This document shows positions 20,201 to 28,726 of a DNA stretch of 64,000 nt, piece by piece (within the stretch, counting starts at the first letter, position 1; each line of letters opens with the position of its first letter). The notes beneath the pieces were generated by a model. That model did no database searches, was not told the DNA's origin, and worked only from the letters and a program-made list of their open reading frames with translations. Origin of the DNA: Gordonia sp. PP30 (lineage in GTDB: Bacteria > Actinomycetota > Actinomycetes > Mycobacteriales > Mycobacteriaceae); NCBI RefSeq assembly GCF_023100845.1, contig NZ_CP095864.1, positions 4,154,001-4,218,000 of the forward strand. The letters are read 5' to 3'. Both the position numbers and the translations under genes were made by a program.

Positions 20201-21107
20201 CGGCGGCTGGATGCGGATCGGCGAGGCACGGGTCGGCAAGCGGGCGTTCCTCGGTAATTCCGGGATGGTCGCCCCCGACCGCAAGGTGCCCAAGGGCGGT
20301 CTGGTCGCGGTGCTGTCGGCCGCGCCGGAGAAGGCGAAGTCCGGGTCGAGCTGGCTGGGCAGCCCGCCGCAGCGGCTGCGCCGCACGGCCGGGGAGGCCG
20401 ACACCTCGCGCACCTTCGCACCGCCGCTGCGGCTGAAGGTGGCGCGCTCGGTGGTGGAGACGCTGCGCCTGATCGCGGTGTGGGTGTCGTTCCTGATCGG
20501 GGTCGGGGTGCTGGCCGCGCTGCAGGCGGCGGCGTCGTCGTCGAACGCGGCGGTGGCCACCGTGGTGAGCGGGCTGATCCTGCTGGTCGCGGGCGGGGTG
20601 GCCGGCGTCGTCGCGGCCTGCGCGAAGTGGCTGGTGATCGGCCGCGTCCGGGCCGGTGAGCACCCGCTGTGGAGTTCGTTCATCTGGCGCAACGAGCTGT
20701 CGGACGCGTTCGTCGAGACCGTGGCCGCGCCGTGGTTCGCCAACGCCGCCGCGGGCACGCCGGTGATCAACCTGTGGCTGCGCGCACTCGGCGCGAAGAT
20801 CGGCCGCGGCGTGTGGTGCGAGTCGTACTGGCTGCCCGAGGCCGATCTGGTGGAGGTCGGCGACGGCGCCAACGTGCAGCGCGGCTGCGTGGTGCAGACG
20901 CATCTGTTCCACGACCGGGTGATGGCCATCGACTCGGTGCGCCTGGAAGCCGGGTCCACGCTCGGCCCGCACTGCGTGGCGCTGCCCGCCTCGCAGCTCG
21001 GCGCGGCGTCCACCGTCGGCCCCGGCTCACTGGTGATGCGCGGCGACCACGTGCCCGCGCACACCCGCTGGCAGGGCAACCCGATCGCCCCCTGGCCGCA
21101 CGACTGA
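17220..21107 (+). CDS. Pls/PosA-like NRPS: adenylation-carrier-membrane LbH protein
   Basis: This 1295-residue single-module peptide synthetase is fused to a membrane domain. An adenylation domain (about 15-515) shows IIFTSGSTGTPKGVAVTH, FDASCEEMW, NTYGPTEATV and RADDQVKIGGRRIE. A carrier domain follows with its phosphopantetheine Ser540 in FFTEGGGSLSAAQLV. The remainder alternates paired membrane helices with three left-handed beta-helix-like domains (about 720-805, 940-1030, 1175-1290). There is no condensation or thioesterase domain. This is the layout of epsilon-poly-lysine synthetase (Pls), which polymerises one amino acid and extrudes it. Related proteins occur widely in Mycobacteriales with unknown product. 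The GTG at 17220 is chosen as the last start before the conserved region; no ribosome site is visible, so it may be leaderless. Confidence 0.85.
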   Translation: MPIPVEFLRAGQATPPRTLVDVLLATALAHPDAPAIDDGEQILTYSELIAVIRRVAGRLGESGVGRGDRVGIRMPSGHRDLYIAILATLWAGAAYVPVDADDPDERADLVFGEAEIDALLDADGLHARGGRHRASGDAAELASSPVTVDDDAWIIFTSGSTGTPKGVAVTHRNAAAFVDAEAALFLQDAPLGPGDRVLAGLSVAFDASCEEMWLAWRNGACLVPAPRALVRSGMDLGPWLVMRDVNVVSTVPTLAALWPAEALEAVRLLIFGGEACPPELADRLATGDREVWNTYGPTEATVVASAAQLRAGEPVRIGLPLIGWDLVVVDAQGEPVEVGETGELVIGGVGLARYLDPAKDAEKYAPLPSLGWERAYRSGDVVRLDPAGLLFVGRADDQVKIGGRRIELGEIDNALQNLPGVSGGACAVRKNAAGTSLLVGYLASTDSAFDLTAAQMRLREELPAAMVPRLVLLDELPTRTSGKVDRDALPWPVPGAGGADSAAAEDLTPTQAWLAEQWTAILGTEVTSADADFFTEGGGSLSAAQLVSALRSRHPEVTVADLYDHPRLGSLAELLDSLAPSEAVAERDVVPMPASTGLAQALAAIPLATLTGFAWMTWLGVANNAGRAVADALGYRASWLVHVDWWVLLVAFLIFVTPFGRLLIAAGGARLLLRGVTPGDHPRGGSVHVRLWTAERLMVASGAHNMSGAPWIPTLARALGARIGRGVDLHSLPPVTGLLRVGDGAAIEPEVDLSGWWLDGDVLHLGTVEVKPGATVGSRSTLLPGSVVGRDAIVDPGSTVIGKVKARQRWGGSPAGKLGKARKSWPAQRPASRRHWVPIYAGSALLIAGIPLVSLAAGLVVTFCWALSADSLGAALLRALALSPLGVLAALAVFALLTLIVVRLASLGLKPGSYPVRSRVGWQVWLTERVMDSARTYLFPLYASLLTPVWFRALGARIGKGTEISTALVVPKFTVVGDDSFLADDTLMASYELGGGWMRIGEARVGKRAFLGNSGMVAPDRKVPKGGLVAVLSAAPEKAKSGSSWLGSPPQRLRRTAGEADTSRTFAPPLRLKVARSVVETLRLIAVWVSFLIGVGVLAALQAAASSSNAAVATVVSGLILLVAGGVAGVVAACAKWLVIGRVRAGEHPLWSSFIWRNELSDAFVETVAAPWFANAAAGTPVINLWLRALGAKIGRGVWCESYWLPEADLVEVGDGANVQRGCVVQTHLFHDRVMAIDSVRLEAGSTLGPHCVALPASQLGAASTVGPGSLVMRGDHVPAHTRWQGNPIAPWPHD

Positions 21108-21216
21108 CCTCCACGCCGATCCCGGCACAGGTCGTTCCGGCCGTCCGGCACCCGTGGACCGCGGAGTCCGACCGAGCACCCCTCCCCGCAACGCCGGCCC
21201 GGCGAGCAATCGCCCG

Positions 21217-21333
21217 GCTGACCGCAGGCGTGACGTCGCTGCGCCGGTCCGCCGCGGCCGTTCGGCGACCGACTGGCGAGTCCAGCGACGTTCACCGCGA
21301 ATGCCGGATTGCTACGCCACGCCTGCGGTCAGC
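21217..21333. repeat. 117-bp unit bounded by 16-bp inverted repeats
   Basis: GCTGACCGCAGGCGTG (21217-21232) is perfectly complementary to CACGCCTGCGGTCAGC (21318-21333). Inside, GTGACGTCGCTG and CAGCGACGTTCAC are also nearly complementary. It occupies most of the 304-base gap between the synthetase and the M1 peptidase, which otherwise holds no gene. It may be a terminator, or the footprint of a small non-autonomous element. Confidence 0.6.
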
Positions 21334-21411
21334 GCCATCGGCAAGCGGCCCGTCACGACCCCCGGTAGGGTGAGCACCGACTTACTTCCCGGCGAACAGA
21401 GATGAGGACAG

Positions 21412-22767
21412 GTGCCGAACAAGAGGCTCAAGGGCTTCTCGCACACCCCCACCCTCAGCGGCACCTCTCACGAGCTCGATCCGTATCTGCCGAACAACGG
21501 GAACCTGGGGTACCGCGTCTCCCGGTACGACCTCACGCTCGACTATCGCGTCGCTCCCAACCGGCTGCGCGGCACCGCGACGGTCACGGCGACGTCGTAC
21601 CAGCAGCTCAGCCGGTTCACCCTCGATCTGGCCGGCGGCATGCGCGTCGAGCGGGTGACGGTGAACGGCAAGCAGTCGCGGTACAGCCATCGCGGCGGGA
21701 AACTGGCGATCACCCCCGCCGCGGCGATTCCGCCGGGCGGTGCGCTGACCGTGGTCGTGCGCTACGCCGGCACCCCGCGTCCGCTGCGCTCGCCGTGGGG
21801 CGAGGTCGGCTGGGAGGAACTGGAGAACGGCGCGCTGACCGCCAACCAGCCCAACGGCGCGCCGACGTGGTTCCCGTGCGACGACCATCCCGAGGCCAAG
21901 GCACCCTTCCAGATCACACTGACCACCGACAGTCCGTACTACGCGCTCGCCAACGGTGTCCTGATCTCCAAGAAGCGGGCGGCGGCGCAGACCACCTGGG
22001 TGTACGAGCAGGTGGAGCCGATGGCGACCTACCTCGCCACCCTCCAGATCGGCGAGTACGAGCACCGGCAGCTGGCCGGCGCCCCGGTGCCGGTCTACGC
22101 GCTCGCACCGCGGCGGCTGACCCGGCAGTTCGACGCGAGCTTCCGCAACCAGGTCGCCATGATGGACGTGTTCAGCGAGTTGTTCGGGCCGTACCCGTTT
22201 CCGCTGTACACGGCGGTCGTGGTCGACGAGGATCTGGACATTCCGCTCGAGGCGCAGAGCTTTTCGACGTTCGGGGCCAATCATTGCGACGGATCGTTGA
22301 CGCATGAGCGGCTGATCGCGCACGAGCTGGCGCACCAGTGGTTCGGCAATTCGGTGACCCTCGGACGCTGGCGCGACATCTGGCTCAACGAGGGCTTCGC
22401 CTGCTACGCCGAGTGGCTGTGGAGCCAGCGCAGCGGCGGCAAGTCGGCCGACGAATGGGCGCGCTACTACTACGCCAAGCTCGCCGCGAACCCGGTCAAA
22501 GTGCCGCTCGCCGATCCCGGCCCCAAGCTGATGTTCGACGACTGGGTGTACAAGCGCGGCGCCATCACCCTGCACGCCCTCCGGCTGCGGCTCGGCGACA
22601 GCGCGTTCTTCCAGCTGCTGCGCCGCTGGACCGACAAGTACCGCTACCGCGCGGTGATCACCGAGGACTTCATCGCCCTGGCCGGCACCTACATCGGGGA
22701 GTCGCTCAACGACTTCTGGCGCGACTGGCTGTTCGTCCCCGAACTCCCGCCCTTCCCCGAACCCTGA
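21412..22767 (+). CDS. M1-family zinc metallopeptidase (aminopeptidase)
   Basis: This 451-residue M1 peptidase would remove N-terminal residues from peptides. The zinc site is HELAH (304-308) with the third ligand E327 in LNEGFACYAEW. The N-terminal beta domain precedes it, with PTWFPCDDHPEAKAPF as a family signature. The usual GxMEN substrate loop reads PLEAQSFSTFG, a variant seen in short actinobacterial members. It lacks the C-terminal alpha-helical superhelix of full-length PepN (about 850 residues), which is normal for this short subgroup. No signal peptide is present, so it is likely cytoplasmic. The GTG start has GAGGA close upstream. Confidence 0.92.
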   Translation: MPNKRLKGFSHTPTLSGTSHELDPYLPNNGNLGYRVSRYDLTLDYRVAPNRLRGTATVTATSYQQLSRFTLDLAGGMRVERVTVNGKQSRYSHRGGKLAITPAAAIPPGGALTVVVRYAGTPRPLRSPWGEVGWEELENGALTANQPNGAPTWFPCDDHPEAKAPFQITLTTDSPYYALANGVLISKKRAAAQTTWVYEQVEPMATYLATLQIGEYEHRQLAGAPVPVYALAPRRLTRQFDASFRNQVAMMDVFSELFGPYPFPLYTAVVVDEDLDIPLEAQSFSTFGANHCDGSLTHERLIAHELAHQWFGNSVTLGRWRDIWLNEGFACYAEWLWSQRSGGKSADEWARYYYAKLAANPVKVPLADPGPKLMFDDWVYKRGAITLHALRLRLGDSAFFQLLRRWTDKYRYRAVITEDFIALAGTYIGESLNDFWRDWLFVPELPPFPEP

Positions 22768-22807
22768 CCTACCGAGCGGAACGCAAGCCGGTCGAGCGAA
22801 GCCATGA

Positions 22808-22829
22808 TGGTCGAGCGAAGTCGAGACCA
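22808..22829 (+). repeat. Short interspersed repeat C, copy 1
   Basis: TGGTCGAGCGAAGTCGAGAC plus CA. The inverse orientation recurs at 26667-26687. A half-copy (GGTCGAGCGAAGCCAT) precedes it at 22790. This is a small repeat type frequent between genes in related genomes. Confidence 0.6.
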
Positions 22830-22844
22830 CACTCTCCGCCCGAG

Positions 22845-22911
22845 CGTACTGACCCGTATAGGAGCGGCCGACCTCCTATTGCGGTCGGCGGCCCCTATAC
22901 GGGTCAGTACG
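22845..22911. repeat. Interspersed palindrome family A, copy 1
   Basis: A 67-bp inverted repeat. The outer arms CGTACTGACCCGTATA (22845-22860) and TATACGGGTCAGTACG (22896-22911) are perfectly complementary over 16 bp, and the inner arms (GGAGCGGCCGACC against GGTCGGCGGCCCC) pair with few mismatches. Further copies are at 54635-54707 and 55755-55827. It lies between the M1 peptidase and the MerR promoter. Confidence 0.9.
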
Positions 22912-22919
22912 ATCCCGCC

Positions 22920-22950
22920 TTGCGCTGGAGTGCACTCCAGGTCCTAGCGT
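22920..22950 (+). promoter_or_regulatory. MerR-type promoter/operator (19-bp spacer)
   Basis: TTGCGC (22920-22925) and TAGCGT (22945-22950) are separated by 19 bp, the over-long spacer typical of MerR-controlled promoters. Between them lies a perfect 16-bp palindrome, CTGGAGTGCACTCCAG (22925-22940), placed where MerR proteins bind and untwist the promoter. The -10 ends six bases before the merR ATG, so the transcript should be leaderless. It is probably autoregulated together with the downstream reductase genes. Confidence 0.88.
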
Positions 22951-22956
22951 GGCAGC

Positions 22957-23403
22957 ATGCCCCACGACGACACCGGCCTCACCATCTCCGACGTCTCCGC
23001 GCGCACCGGCCTCTCCCGCGACACCCTGCGCTGGTACGAGTCCGAAGGCCTGATCCCCGCCGTCCCGCGCACCTCCGCCGGAGTGCGGCGCTACGACGAC
23101 GCCACCGTCGCGATGATCGACCTTCTGGTCCGGCTGCGCCGCACCGGAATGCCGGTCGCCCAGATGCGCGACTTCGTGACGATGGTCGGTCAGGGATCCC
23201 GCACCCACGGCCGCCGGATGCGGCTGCTCGCCGACCACCGGGAGGAGATCGAGTCCCGGATCCGCGAGCTGATCGGGGATCTCGAGGCCGTCGACGCCAA
23301 GATCGCCCACTACTCGCGGCTGATCGACGCCGGCCTGGACTGCGCCGAGCGACCGATCACCGACCCCGACGAACTCACCGAGCAGCGTCGCACCGACGAC
23401 TGA
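22957..23403 (+). CDS. MerR-family transcriptional regulator
   Basis: This 148-residue MerR regulator has an N-terminal winged helix (LTISDVSARTGLSRDTLRWY, ESEGLIPAVPRTSAGVRRYD), a linking helix with MPVAQMRDFVTM and a long dimerisation coiled coil (about 85-130). There is only one cysteine, near the C-terminus (DCAERP), so it is unlikely to be a metal sensor. It fits the NmlR/AdhR-like group that responds to electrophiles or aldehydes, which would suit the aldo/keto reductase 25 bases downstream. The leaderless ATG at 22957 follows a promoter with the classic MerR spacing. Confidence 0.92.
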   Translation: MPHDDTGLTISDVSARTGLSRDTLRWYESEGLIPAVPRTSAGVRRYDDATVAMIDLLVRLRRTGMPVAQMRDFVTMVGQGSRTHGRRMRLLADHREEIESRIRELIGDLEAVDAKIAHYSRLIDAGLDCAERPITDPDELTEQRRTDD

Positions 23404-23427
23404 CCGATACCGACAGGAGCAACCGAT

Positions 23428-24466
23428 ATGCACACCACCGAACTGGGCGACGGCCTGGTCACCTCCGCGCTGGGCTTCGGCGCGATGGCCGTCACGCACG
23501 TCTACGGCGGGACCGACGGCGACACCGCACTCGCCGTCCTGAACGCCGCGGTCGACGCCGGGATCACGCTGATCGACACCGCCGACGTCTACGGCGAACC
23601 TCTCCCCGGCACCGATGGTCCGGCGGGCACCAACGAGCGGCTGGTCGCCCGGCTTCTCGCGGACCGCCGCGACGAGGTGGTGCTCGCCACCAAGTTCGGG
23701 ATCACCGGACGCAGCGCCGCCGACGGCCGGCCGGGGCCTCGGTGCCGGGAAGCGGACGCGCGGCGACGCCGAGTACGTCCGGGCCGCCTGCGATGCGTCG
23801 CTGCGACGACTGAACACCGAGGTCATCGACCTCTGGTACATGCATCGCCGGGATCCCGACGTCCCGATCGAGGAGACCGTCGGCGCGATGGCCGAGATGG
23901 TGGCCGCGGGCAAGGTCCGCCATCTGGGACTGTCCGAGGTGACCGCGGACGAACTGCGCGCCGCGTGCGCCGTCGCCCCGATCGCCGCGGTGCAGAGCGA
24001 GTGGAGTCTGTGGTCGCGCGACGTGGAGCGGCGGGTCGTGCCGGCGTGCGCCGAACTCGGCGTCGGCTTCGTCCCCTACTCCCCGCTGGGCCGGGGCTTT
24101 CTCACCGGAACCCTGACTCGCGAGCAGATCGCGTCCGACTTCCGCGGCGCCACCGCCCGCACCGGCGACAACTGGGACGCCAATCAGCGCGTGGTCGAGG
24201 TGGTGTCCGGAGTCGCGCGCCGCGTCGGCGCCACCAACGCGCAAGTGGCCCTGGCCTGGCTGTACGCCGCCGGGCGTCGCGCCGTGGTGCCGGTGGTCCC
24301 CATCCCCGGCACCCGCTCGGTGTCCCGCGTCGCCGAGAACGCGGCCGCCGTCGACCTGGTGCTCGACGACGAAGCGGTCACCGCGCTCGACGAGGTCGCC
24401 GGACTGGTCGTCGGCGGGCGCAACATCGTCGCCGACCCGGCGTGGATCTCCGCAGGCCGCGAATGA
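23428..24466 (+). pseudogene. Aldo/keto reductase, split by a frameshift
   Basis: This is an NADPH aldo/keto reductase gene whose two halves lie in different frames. Codons 23428 to about 23730 encode the start, with the catalytic Asp and Tyr in DTADVYG and the Lys in LATKFG. From about 23735 to 24466 the next frame continues with [18 protein letters not shown], the catalytic His in LWYMHR and the cofactor loop IPGTRSV. One extra base (or two missing) between 23722 and 23762 explains the shift. Both halves keep strong coding character, so this is either a very recent mutation or a sequence error. If intact it would be about 345 residues. Confidence 0.85.
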
Positions 24467-24882
24467 CTCCCCACCCTCGGAAATCGAAGCCCGTGTCCGT
24501 GATCCCCGATTCCCACCGCGATCTGCTGGAACGCCCCCTCTACGCCCACCTCGCGACCATCCGGCCCGACGGCACGCCACAGGTGAACCCCATGTGGTTC
24601 TCCTGGGACGGCGAGCTCGTCTACTTCACCAACACCACCGTCCGGCAGAAGTACAAGAACGTGACCGCCCACCCCGAGGTCGCGTTCTCCGTGAACGACC
24701 CCGACCAGCCCTACCGCTACCTCGAAGTGCACGGCGTCCTCGAGCGCATCGACCCCGACCCGGACGACACGTTCTTCGGTGCCCTCGCCGACCGGTACGG
24801 CCTCGCGATGGACGGCCCGCCCGGCGACGTGGCGCACCGTGTGGTGTACGCGGTCCGGCCGACCGGGACCAGTCACCAGTAG
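24463..24882 (+). CDS. PPOX-class F420-dependent oxidoreductase
   Basis: This 139-residue split-barrel protein of the pyridoxamine-5'-phosphate-oxidase-like family is of the type that uses F420 ([56 protein letters not shown]). Its substrate is not predictable. The ATG at 24463 overlaps the stop of the aldo/keto reductase (ATGA), which implies coupled translation; an alternative GTG at 24493 lacks a ribosome site. It is the last gene of the MerR operon. With fgd in the window the cell clearly makes F420. Confidence 0.85.
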   Translation: MTPHPRKSKPVSVIPDSHRDLLERPLYAHLATIRPDGTPQVNPMWFSWDGELVYFTNTTVRQKYKNVTAHPEVAFSVNDPDQPYRYLEVHGVLERIDPDPDDTFFGALADRYGLAMDGPPGDVAHRVVYAVRPTGTSHQ

Positions 24883-24904
24883 GCGAAGGCCGCGGACACA
24901 CCTA

Positions 24905-25516
24905 TCATCCGAAGTTCTGCGGACAGAGATACTTGCCCGCTGCCACGGTCGCCGAACTCGTGGCTCCAACCTGCTCCGCCGTCTTGTTCTTACCCGCCTG
25001 GTAGGTGCTCCGATAGTTCGCGGCGACCGACGGATCCGAACTCACGAAGTGCCCGATCTCGGCATCGGTGGCCACACAGGCAGGAAAGGAGTAGGAAAGC
25101 AACCACAGGTAGGGCTCGTTGACCAATTCACCAGATTCGGCGTCCGCCCGCGAAGCCTCGACAATCATCGGGCACATGTACTCGACGGCCTTCACCGTTC
25201 CGCCCTCCGGAATCTCACTCCACAGCCTCGCGGTCCCCGCATCGAGCTCGTCCATTTCTGGGTCACCGCTGCTGCCGGACGGAGCCGGGCGGGAGGTCAT
25301 CCCCTGCTCGCCACGAAGCGCTGCATTCACTTCACGATAAGACAAGTGCGGATCGGGCAACAGACAACCATCCTTCGACCGCATCGGCTGACTCTGGTGT
25401 TCTCCGCCACCGTGCCCGCTACCGTCTCCGGAGCCAGACGACCCGCACGCGGCCAAGCCGATCGCCGCTGCCGCCAGCGCCGCCGCCCCCAGAGTCCTCG
25501 TCACAATCGATCTCAC
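24905..25516 (-). CDS. Putative lipoprotein of unknown function
   Basis: This 203-residue exported protein begins with a signal peptide ending in the lipobox IGLAAC (TRTLGAAALAAAAIGLAAC), followed by a flexible Gly/Ser/His linker (SSGSGDGSGHGGGEH). The folded part has four more cysteines (DGCLLPD, EYMCPMIV, FPACVAT, YLCPQNFG) that could form two disulfides. The GTG at 25516 is chosen for its GGAGGAGG ribosome site; the open frame extends to 25585 without a better start. I do not recognise a family. It converges on the F420 PPOX gene with a 22-base gap. Confidence 0.8.
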   Translation of the reverse strand: MRSIVTRTLGAAALAAAAIGLAACGSSGSGDGSGHGGGEHQSQPMRSKDGCLLPDPHLSYREVNAALRGEQGMTSRPAPSGSSGDPEMDELDAGTARLWSEIPEGGTVKAVEYMCPMIVEASRADAESGELVNEPYLWLLSYSFPACVATDAEIGHFVSSDPSVAANYRSTYQAGKNKTAEQVGATSSATVAAGKYLCPQNFG

Positions 25517-25666
25517 GTGCGCCTCCTCCGTCGTTCCCACCGTGTCGGGCACGGCGTTCCAGAACGCAAACGCTACTGACGTCATCCCCTGAAACCACTG
25601 CTGGGAAGCCGAGATTCATCGGTCTGGGCGACCGGCCGGCGCCCCGCGAACGGGCATATCACCCGC

Positions 25667-25688
25667 TCTCTCCGGTTGACCGGAGAGA
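25667..25688. promoter_or_regulatory. 9-bp inverted repeat in divergent intergenic region
   Basis: TCTCTCCGG-TTGA-CCGGAGAGA is a perfect stem with a 4-base loop. It lies upstream of the Cys-rich small gene (ATG 25726) and 150 bases upstream of the divergent lipoprotein gene. It may be an operator. A terminator role is less likely because both neighbours point away from it. Confidence 0.45.
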
Positions 25689-25725
25689 AGGCCCCGGCGG
25701 CGCTACCGCCGAGTAGTCTCGTGGC

Positions 25726-25881
25726 ATGGCCAGTGCTCTGTGCGTCTGCGGTCACGACCGCGCAGCCCACGCACATTACCGAGACGGCACCGACTGCTCG
25801 CTCTGCTCGGACGGTTCGTGCCCCCGTTTCCGCTCCTCCTCCGGCCTGCGTGGCCTGCTGTCGAAGGTCCTCGGGAAGTAG
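25726..25881 (+). CDS. Small Cys-rich (zinc-ribbon-like) protein
   Basis: This 51-residue protein contains six cysteines and several histidines in the pattern CVCGHDRAAHAHYRDGTDCS then CSDGSCPRF. CxCGH...HxHYRxGxDCxxC resembles a small metal-binding motif found in actinobacterial proteins of unknown function. The C-terminus is basic (LRGLLSKVLGK). A TAGTCT hexamer (25713-25718) ends seven bases before the ATG, consistent with a leaderless mRNA. The gene ends one base before palindrome B1. Role is unknown. Confidence 0.75.
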   Translation: MASALCVCGHDRAAHAHYRDGTDCSLCSDGSCPRFRSSSGLRGLLSKVLGK

Positions 25882-25882
25882 C

Positions 25883-25959
25883 CTCGTCGGCCACACCCAG
25901 ATGACGGGTCACGAGGGACCATTCCCCTCGTGACCCGATATTCGGGGATGGCCGACGAG
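25883..25959. repeat. Interspersed palindrome family B, copy 1
   Basis: A 77-bp inverted repeat from CTCGTCGGCCA to GGCCGACGAG. The inner arm GACGGGTCACGAGGG pairs with CCCTCGTGACCCG. It lies between the convergent Cys-rich gene (+) and rmlC (-). Other copies are at 35636-35706 and 62942-63012, also between convergent genes. A transcription-terminator role is likely. Confidence 0.9.
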
Positions 25960-26034
25960 GACGCGGCGATCTGTCGCGGCCCGTCCGGGTCAGGCGTCGC
26001 TCGGCGCCCTCATCAGCGCTGCGGCCCGGTCGAA

Positions 26035-26652
26035 TCAGCGGGCCAACGACCCGCGGTACTCCACGACAGCACCGAATTCCGGGAGCAGCCCGGAGGCGAG
26101 CGCGCCGGACAGCGAGGGTGCGGCGGCGTCCTTCTCCGACAGCACGAAGGCCAGCGGGGTGCCGTCGCGGCCGACCGTCGGCCAGCCGATACCGAGTTCG
26201 GCGTCGAGCGGATGGATCCCGTGCTCGCCACCGGGGTTGTAGCCGGTGGAGCAGAGGTAGGTGACCACCGAGCCGTCCTGCATCGAGCAGAACGCGTGGC
26301 CGAGCCCCTCGGACAGGTACACGGCCTTGCGGTCGGCGTCGTCGAGCAGTACCGCGTCGTGCAGGCCGAAGGTGGGCGACCCGGCGCGCAGGTCGACGAT
26401 CACGTCGAGCACCGCGCCGGCCGTGCAGGTCACGTACTTGGCCTGGCCGGGCGGGACGTCCGCGAAGTGGATCCCGCGGATCACCCCGGCGGCGGAGACC
26501 GAGGTGTTGACCTGCGCGAGGGTGAGGTCGTGGCCGATCGTCTCGGCGACGACCTCCGCCTTGAAGCTCTCCAGGAAGAGGCCGCGGTCGTCCTCGTAGA
26601 CGGTCGGGGTGAACTCCCACGCGCCCTCGATACTCAGCTCTCGTACCTGCAC
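26035..26652 (-). CDS. rmlC: dTDP-4-dehydrorhamnose 3,5-epimerase
   Basis: This is the third enzyme of dTDP-L-rhamnose synthesis. It epimerises C3 and C5 of dTDP-4-keto-6-deoxyglucose and gives rhamnose for the arabinogalactan linker of the cell wall. The 205-residue cupin shows FLESFKAE, VIRGIHFADVPPGQAKYVTC with the catalytic His, DVIVDLRAGSPTFG and LGHAFCSMQDGSVVTYLCS. The GTG start has GAAGGGA upstream. It lies 115 bases downstream of rmlA in the same direction. An rmlD gene is not in the window. Confidence 0.95.
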   Translation of the reverse strand: MQVRELSIEGAWEFTPTVYEDDRGLFLESFKAEVVAETIGHDLTLAQVNTSVSAAGVIRGIHFADVPPGQAKYVTCTAGAVLDVIVDLRAGSPTFGLHDAVLLDDADRKAVYLSEGLGHAFCSMQDGSVVTYLCSTGYNPGGEHGIHPLDAELGIGWPTVGRDGTPLAFVLSEKDAAAPSLSGALASGLLPEFGAVVEYRGSLAR

Positions 26653-26666
26653 CGTGTTCCCTTCGT

Positions 26667-26687
26667 TGGTCTCGACTTCGCTCGACC
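26667..26687 (-). repeat. Short interspersed repeat C, copy 2
   Basis: TGGTCTCGACTTCGCTCGAC plus C, the reverse complement of the repeat at 22808. It sits in the rmlA-rmlC gap and is followed by three degraded GACCGTCATAGG / GACGGCCACATG / GACCGCCACATG segments. Confidence 0.55.
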
Positions 26688-26767
26688 GTCATAGGCCTTC
26701 GCTCGACGGCCACATGCCTCGCCCGACCGCCACATGCGCGACACGGCCACGTCAGGGGACCCTACAG

Positions 26768-27643
26768 CTACAGTTCCGGACCGCGGTCGATCACGTCGAG
26801 CAGGTACCGCCCGTAGCCCGACTTGGTGAGTTCCCCCGCCCGGGCGCGCAGCTCGTCGTCGGACAGGTAGCCGAGCCGCCACGCGATCTCCTCGGGCACC
26901 GCGATCTTGAGGCCCTGCCGCTGTTCGACGGTCCGCACGAAGTTCCCGGCGTCGAGGAGCGAGTCGAAGGTGCCGGTGTCGAGCCAGGCGGTGCCGCGGC
27001 GCAGCACCGTGACGGCGAGCCGGTCCTGACGCAGGTATTCAGCGTTGATGTCGGTGATCTCGTACTCGCCGCGCGCCGACGGCGCGAGCTCGCGGGCGAT
27101 GTCGACCACGTCGCTGGAATAGAAGTAGAGACCCGGGACCGCGTATCCCGACTTCGGCGAGGCGGGCTTCTCCTCGAGCGAGATCGCCCGGCCGGCGTCA
27201 TCGAACTCAACGACGCCGTACGCCCCCGGATCGGCCACCCGGTAGGCGAAGATCGCGCCGCCGTCGACGTCACCGAAGCCCGTCAGCTGACTGCCGAGTC
27301 CTGGGCCGTAGAAGATGTTGTCGCCCAGGATGAGCGCGACCGAGTCGTCGCCGATGTGCTCGGCGCCGATGACGAACGCCTGCGCGAGGCCGTTCGGCTC
27401 CGACTGCACGGCGTAGCTCAGCGTGATCCCGAAGCGGGAACCGTCACCCAGGAGGTATTCGAAGGCGGCGCGGTCGCGCGGAGTGGTGATCACCAGGATG
27501 TCGCGGATCCCGGCCAGCATCAGCGTGGAGAGCGGGTAGTAAATCATCGGCTTGTCGTACACGGGGACCAGCTGCTTGCTGACGCCCTGCGTGATCGGAT
27601 GCAGGCGCGTTCCGGTGCCGCCGGCCAGGATGATTCCGCGCAT
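26768..27643 (-). CDS. rmlA: Glucose-1-phosphate thymidylyltransferase
   Basis: RmlA couples glucose-1-phosphate with dTTP to make dTDP-glucose, the first step of dTDP-rhamnose synthesis. It has 291 residues. [20 protein letters not shown] is the nucleotide-binding signature, [20 protein letters not shown] carries catalytic Lys residues, and [12 protein letters not shown] and [19 protein letters not shown] complete the active site. It is divergent from rmlB with only 58 bases between the start codons, which suggests a shared promoter region. Confidence 0.96.
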   Translation of the reverse strand: MRGIILAGGTGTRLHPITQGVSKQLVPVYDKPMIYYPLSTLMLAGIRDILVITTPRDRAAFEYLLGDGSRFGITLSYAVQSEPNGLAQAFVIGAEHIGDDSVALILGDNIFYGPGLGSQLTGFGDVDGGAIFAYRVADPGAYGVVEFDDAGRAISLEEKPASPKSGYAVPGLYFYSSDVVDIARELAPSARGEYEITDINAEYLRQDRLAVTVLRRGTAWLDTGTFDSLLDAGNFVRTVEQRQGLKIAVPEEIAWRLGYLSDDELRARAGELTKSGYGRYLLDVIDRGPEL

Positions 27644-27662
27644 GCGTTCACCCTATCGGTAG

Positions 27663-28706
<1,044 letters not shown>

Positions 28707-28726
28707 CTCATTCGACGGGAGAACAC

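Noticed and set aside
23722-23762. Programmed ribosomal frameshift in the aldo/keto reductase
   Set aside because: No slippery heptamer or downstream pseudoknot is apparent, and this enzyme family is not known to use recoding; mutation or sequence error is simpler.
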